Positions 60,840-64,000 of a stretch of DNA of 64,000 bases are shown here, piece by piece. The stretch lies in the NCBI RefSeq assembly GCF_029931775.1, contig NC_079328.1:8050501-8114500 (forward strand), given 5' to 3'. Each line of letters starts with the position of its first letter. The first letter of the stretch is position 1. The position numbers were made by a program, and so were the translations under genes. The notes under the pieces were generated by a model. It was not told the DNA's origin and searched no databases. It saw only the letters and a program-made list of their open reading frames with translations. The DNA comes from Euleptes europaea. Lineage: Eukaryota > Chordata > Lepidosauria > Squamata > Sphaerodactylidae.

Positions 60840-63100
60840 ATTGACATATGGCTTCTTAACACTGCTACAGATTTCATGATGGCTGGACTGAGGGCCATAT
60901 GGCCAAACAGGAAAGATGAGAGGGACATCTGGCAATGTTCCTACAAATCTAGCCATTGGATCTGCTTCCGCCTACCAAGAAAGATACTTTTTGGAGAGTG
61001 AAAAGCCAAATGAGTTCTGGTTTTCCAGAATCTGACCATAGGCATCAATCGTATTTTGTGTTCACCAAAGTCAGCTCTTCATTCCTATGAAAGCACTAAT
61101 TGGGGAAAATCCATGATTTTGATAACTGCTGCTTGTTGGGGAGGCTGTCTGCTCTAGCGTACCTTGCCCAGGCTGAGGCAGGAATTAGGATTGCATCTGA
61201 CATCGAGAGGTGGAAAAGGTACTGAGGCGAAATGCACAACTAGACTCCTGTGGTGCGTAGTGGTGAGTAGTCTACTGTGTAAAAATATTTGTTTAAGTCA
61301 TATTAAGTGTAGCCAGGACTTAACAAGCTAGTTTTGTATGTGCAAAGAGTTTAATTCAAGCCTCTACTTTTAGTTTGAAGTAGTGCAGTCCGTGTAGGAA
61401 TTTGCATGGGCTCGGAATGAGTGCAAACCAGATGGGCTTCTCTTTTCTGTACTTCTGCATAAAACTCTTTAGACATTAACTGAAACTGTTCCTCTTCATG
61501 TTTTGGATCCCTGTGAGTAGAGAAACTCGCCTGGTTTGTGCCCCTGCCTACAGTGTTGTTATGAGTCATTTTTTAAAAAAACTTCTATCTGCTTCTCTTT
61601 TCTCTTGTCAGCTGATGCATACATTTTCCAATAATACTAAATAGTTAACTGGGGCATCATTCATACCCCTGCTCTTCTCACATCTGGCAATTTGCTTGGC
61701 TTGTGTATTTCACTTGGGCCTCTGTAGTAACTTGCAGAGCCAAATAAATGTTTGAGGTCCCCCCTTTTGTTACCACACCCCCACAAACGCATGAACATAC
61801 GTTCAGATTAATATGGGGAATGTGTTCAGATTAATGTGGGTTTGCACAGGAGTGGAAAACCAGGATCATTTACCCAAAGAGGTGGGTGTTAGTAACATGT
61901 TCAGCAGGAAAAGGACAATAAAGACAAGATTTTAAAGTTTTAAGAAGAAATACGGCATTCTACTGATAAATCTGCCATTGCAGTATGATGCATACCCAGG
62001 CTGCATAAGCCTTTCCCTCTTTCAGCTGTGGCTATAGCATGGCTCAGGTTGTGACCAAACTGGGTCTATGGTCTTCCACTGAGCAGCTTGGTCATCTGAC
62101 TATACCAAAACACTAGGATTCAAATTAGGTAAGAAACAGATGCTGAAGAGGAAGAAATTGAAAGCTTTTATGGAAGCGTCTAGGAGAAATTGATCATGCA
62201 CCTAAAAATGTGCTGACAGATGTGCTGACGCTAACCACTAAACCATGCTGTGTCCTAGAGTAACAGTTCAGTGTTGGTCAAACAGGTTAGCCGCCATTCA
62301 CACCATGATAAATCAGCTCTAAAAGTGAGTACACAGAGGCAAGCATTGAGTGCTGGCACAAGTTTTAACAGAGCTCCCAGGAGCTGCTAGGAGCTAATGC
62401 TTCCCAAACTTGGTATATATGAGGCCATGATTTTTTGAGGAGGGATGAAAATGGGAGGGACCCTAAAAGCACACTTCATGTTTGCCTTGCTGAAAGGCAG
62501 CAGGGTTGCCTGTCCTCAGAAGTGGGCCTCTGCTACATCTCTGTTGGGGGTGGGGGGGTTGGCTCAGTGCTCCTGATTGAAAGGAAGCCTACTCTGAGCA
62601 GCGACTCAGGCAGAGACCCACAGGTGACTTTGGGGGCAAATCAGGTTTTGGGTTAGTCATACCTGCCACAGGACTATAAAGGCACCTTTATTTCTTGGGA
62701 GACCTTCACTGCCCTGAGAGCAGTGCCCCACAGGCTTCATGTGGAGGAGTGGGGAATCGAACCGGTTCTTCCGATGCTATTAACCACTACATCACGTTGG
62801 TTCTTTCTTTAGCACCAAAACTACAAAGATATTAAATAGTTGAGGCTAAAGTCTAAGGTTTCTTCTAGCCTCCTGCCCCAGCTTACAAAGATGGGAAAGA
62901 ATGCATTGTAACTGCATTTGTGTTTTTGATTTATAATACTGTCACCCTGCATTATCTGCAAGGCTTGGGAGGGGGCTTCCTCACATAGATTAAGGCATAA
63001 ATAAAACTGGAGTCCAGTAGCTTGCAAGCCTATATGTGGAGTCCCAAAGGGCTGCACCTGACAAAATAATCAGCGAGTTGTAGAAGCTTGAGCTGGTTTT
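60840..63100. other. Unassigned intergenic stretch
   Basis: No exon of the expected neighbour CMBL (minus strand, tail to tail with CCT5 in human) could be recognised. A remnant of SINE-like sequence (TTAACCACTACATCACGTTG) lies near 62780-62800. Confidence 0.35.
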
Positions 63101-63108
63101 GAGACTTG

Positions 63109-63604
63109 GAGCCAGTGTGGTGTTGTGGTTTGGAGCTGTGGACTCTGATCTGCAGAACCGGGTTTGATTAGCCTCCGCCGCTCATGTGGAGGAGTGGGGA
63201 ATCTGATGAACTGGATTTGTTTCCCCACTCCTACACATGAAGCCAGCTGGGTGACCTTGGGCTAGTCACAGTTTTATTGAGAGCTCGCTCAGTCCCACCT
63301 GCCTCACAGGGTGCCTGTTGTGGGGAAGGGAAGGTGATTGGAAGAAGAGGAGTTCGTTTTTATAAGCAGACTTTCTCTACCACTTAAGGGAGACTCAAAC
63401 CAGCTTACAGTCACCCTGTGAGGTAGGTGGGGCTGAGAGAGCTGTGACTAGCCCAAGGTCACCCAGCTGGCTTCATGTGTAGGAGTGGGGAAACCAACCC
63501 AGTTCACCAGATGAGCCTCTGCCGCTCATGTGGAGGAGTGGGGAATCAAACCTGGTTCTCCAGATCCGACTCCACCGCTCTTAACCACTACACCACGCTG
63601 GTAG
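63109..63604. repeat. Two tRNA-derived SINEs in inverted array
   Basis: A + copy (63109-63340, starting GAGCCAGTGTGGTGTTGTGG) is directly followed by a - copy (63341-63604, ending CACTACACCACGCTGG). Together they form an inverted pair able to fold. Confidence 0.8.
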
Positions 63605-64000
63605 AGAAAGCCAACTCTTCTTCTGGGGGTTGACTCCACATATTACTGGACAGTGCACGATGGACGTCATTTGCAACTGGGTCATCTTTTGTCTACACGG
63701 GAGAACCCAGTTGTGAACGATTGCTATAGGGCGACGATAGCACAATCCCCAATGATGTGTGGCTGCCTCCTGGTTTCCTTTTGTGGCAATATGGTTGCCA
63801 GCATCCAGGTGTGACCTGGAGATCTCCCAGAGTTACAACTGATCTCCAGACTTTTAATGTGCTAAAGCAAAGGATTTTAGATATTGAAAGTCAATCTGTA
63901 TATTCTAATGCTGTAAGAACATGTTCACCGTTGTATTTTGGCATTTACCAGGTTCAAGACAAGCTACCAGACTATTTCTCAAATTTGACCTCTCCAATGC

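Noticed and set aside
60392-60844. Open frame of 150 codons ending in PRPRLHSPDNLQ
   Set aside because: It is produced by the perfect inverted repeat at 60602-60828, and the same words appear on the other strand. It is not a host gene.
58940-64000. CMBL, expected next to CCT5 by synteny
   Set aside because: No minus-strand stretch reads like the dienelactone-hydrolase protein. The gene probably lies beyond the window or the 3' UTR is not recognisable.

Overview
The window looks like vertebrate nuclear DNA, most likely from a squamate reptile and perhaps gecko-like. The evidence is two intron-containing vertebrate genes in a conserved arrangement, CR1-type LINE copies, abundant tRNA-derived SINEs, 5S-rRNA-derived SINEs, a SINE with an ACCTTT-type tail, and many short DNA-transposon remnants. 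The species call rests on recalled repeat families and could not be tested here.

Two host genes are supported. CCT5 (TRiC/CCT chaperonin epsilon subunit) lies on the + strand at 42623-58806. Its 11 coding exons join exactly into a 541-residue protein, the human length, with every boundary following GT-AG and keeping phase. ATPSCKMT (FAM173B, mitochondrial ATP synthase c-subunit lysine methyltransferase) lies on the - strand at 25541-34499, with four coding exons giving 216 residues. The genes are head to head, as in human, and share a CpG island at about 41280-42740. The island holds a TCTCGCGAGA element, two NRF1-type palindromes, an ETS-type site and a CRE pair. The first exon of ATPSCKMT appears non-coding, and its exact position within the island is unsettled.

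Layout: 1-3300 is mostly unassigned. At 3310-7430 there is an antisense CR1 LINE carrying an insertion of a different LINE with a clear 10-bp target duplication. 7480-11200 holds short SINE-like copies and a sense CR1 end. 11190-11850 is an old DNA transposon with a 402-bp MITE nested inside it. 11850-13965 is an antisense Ty3/Gypsy fossil split by two SINEs. 14000-25500 is SINEs, a LINE at 21180-22320, a repeat-poor stretch at 19900-20450, and the likely 3' UTR of ATPSCKMT. 25541-34510 is the ATPSCKMT coding region, whose introns contain a second Ty3/Gypsy fossil (opposite strand to the gene), CR1 pieces and a MITE inside a SINE. 34511-41600 is ATPSCKMT intron 1 with SINEs, foldback elements and a LINE copy with a 142-bp tandem duplication. 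41280-42740 is the shared promoter. 42728-58678 is CCT5 with repeat-rich introns. 58940-64000 is downstream intergenic DNA with SINEs, a MITE, and a perfect 113-bp inverted repeat that I read as a Penelope-like remnant with hammerhead-like cores.

I found no operon, CRISPR array or other new multi-gene system. The most distinctive signals are the hairpin at 60572-60828, the transposon insertions in and beside the shared promoter, and several nested insertions whose pre-insertion sites can be read directly. All boundaries of repeats are by eye and approximate unless a target duplication is given.
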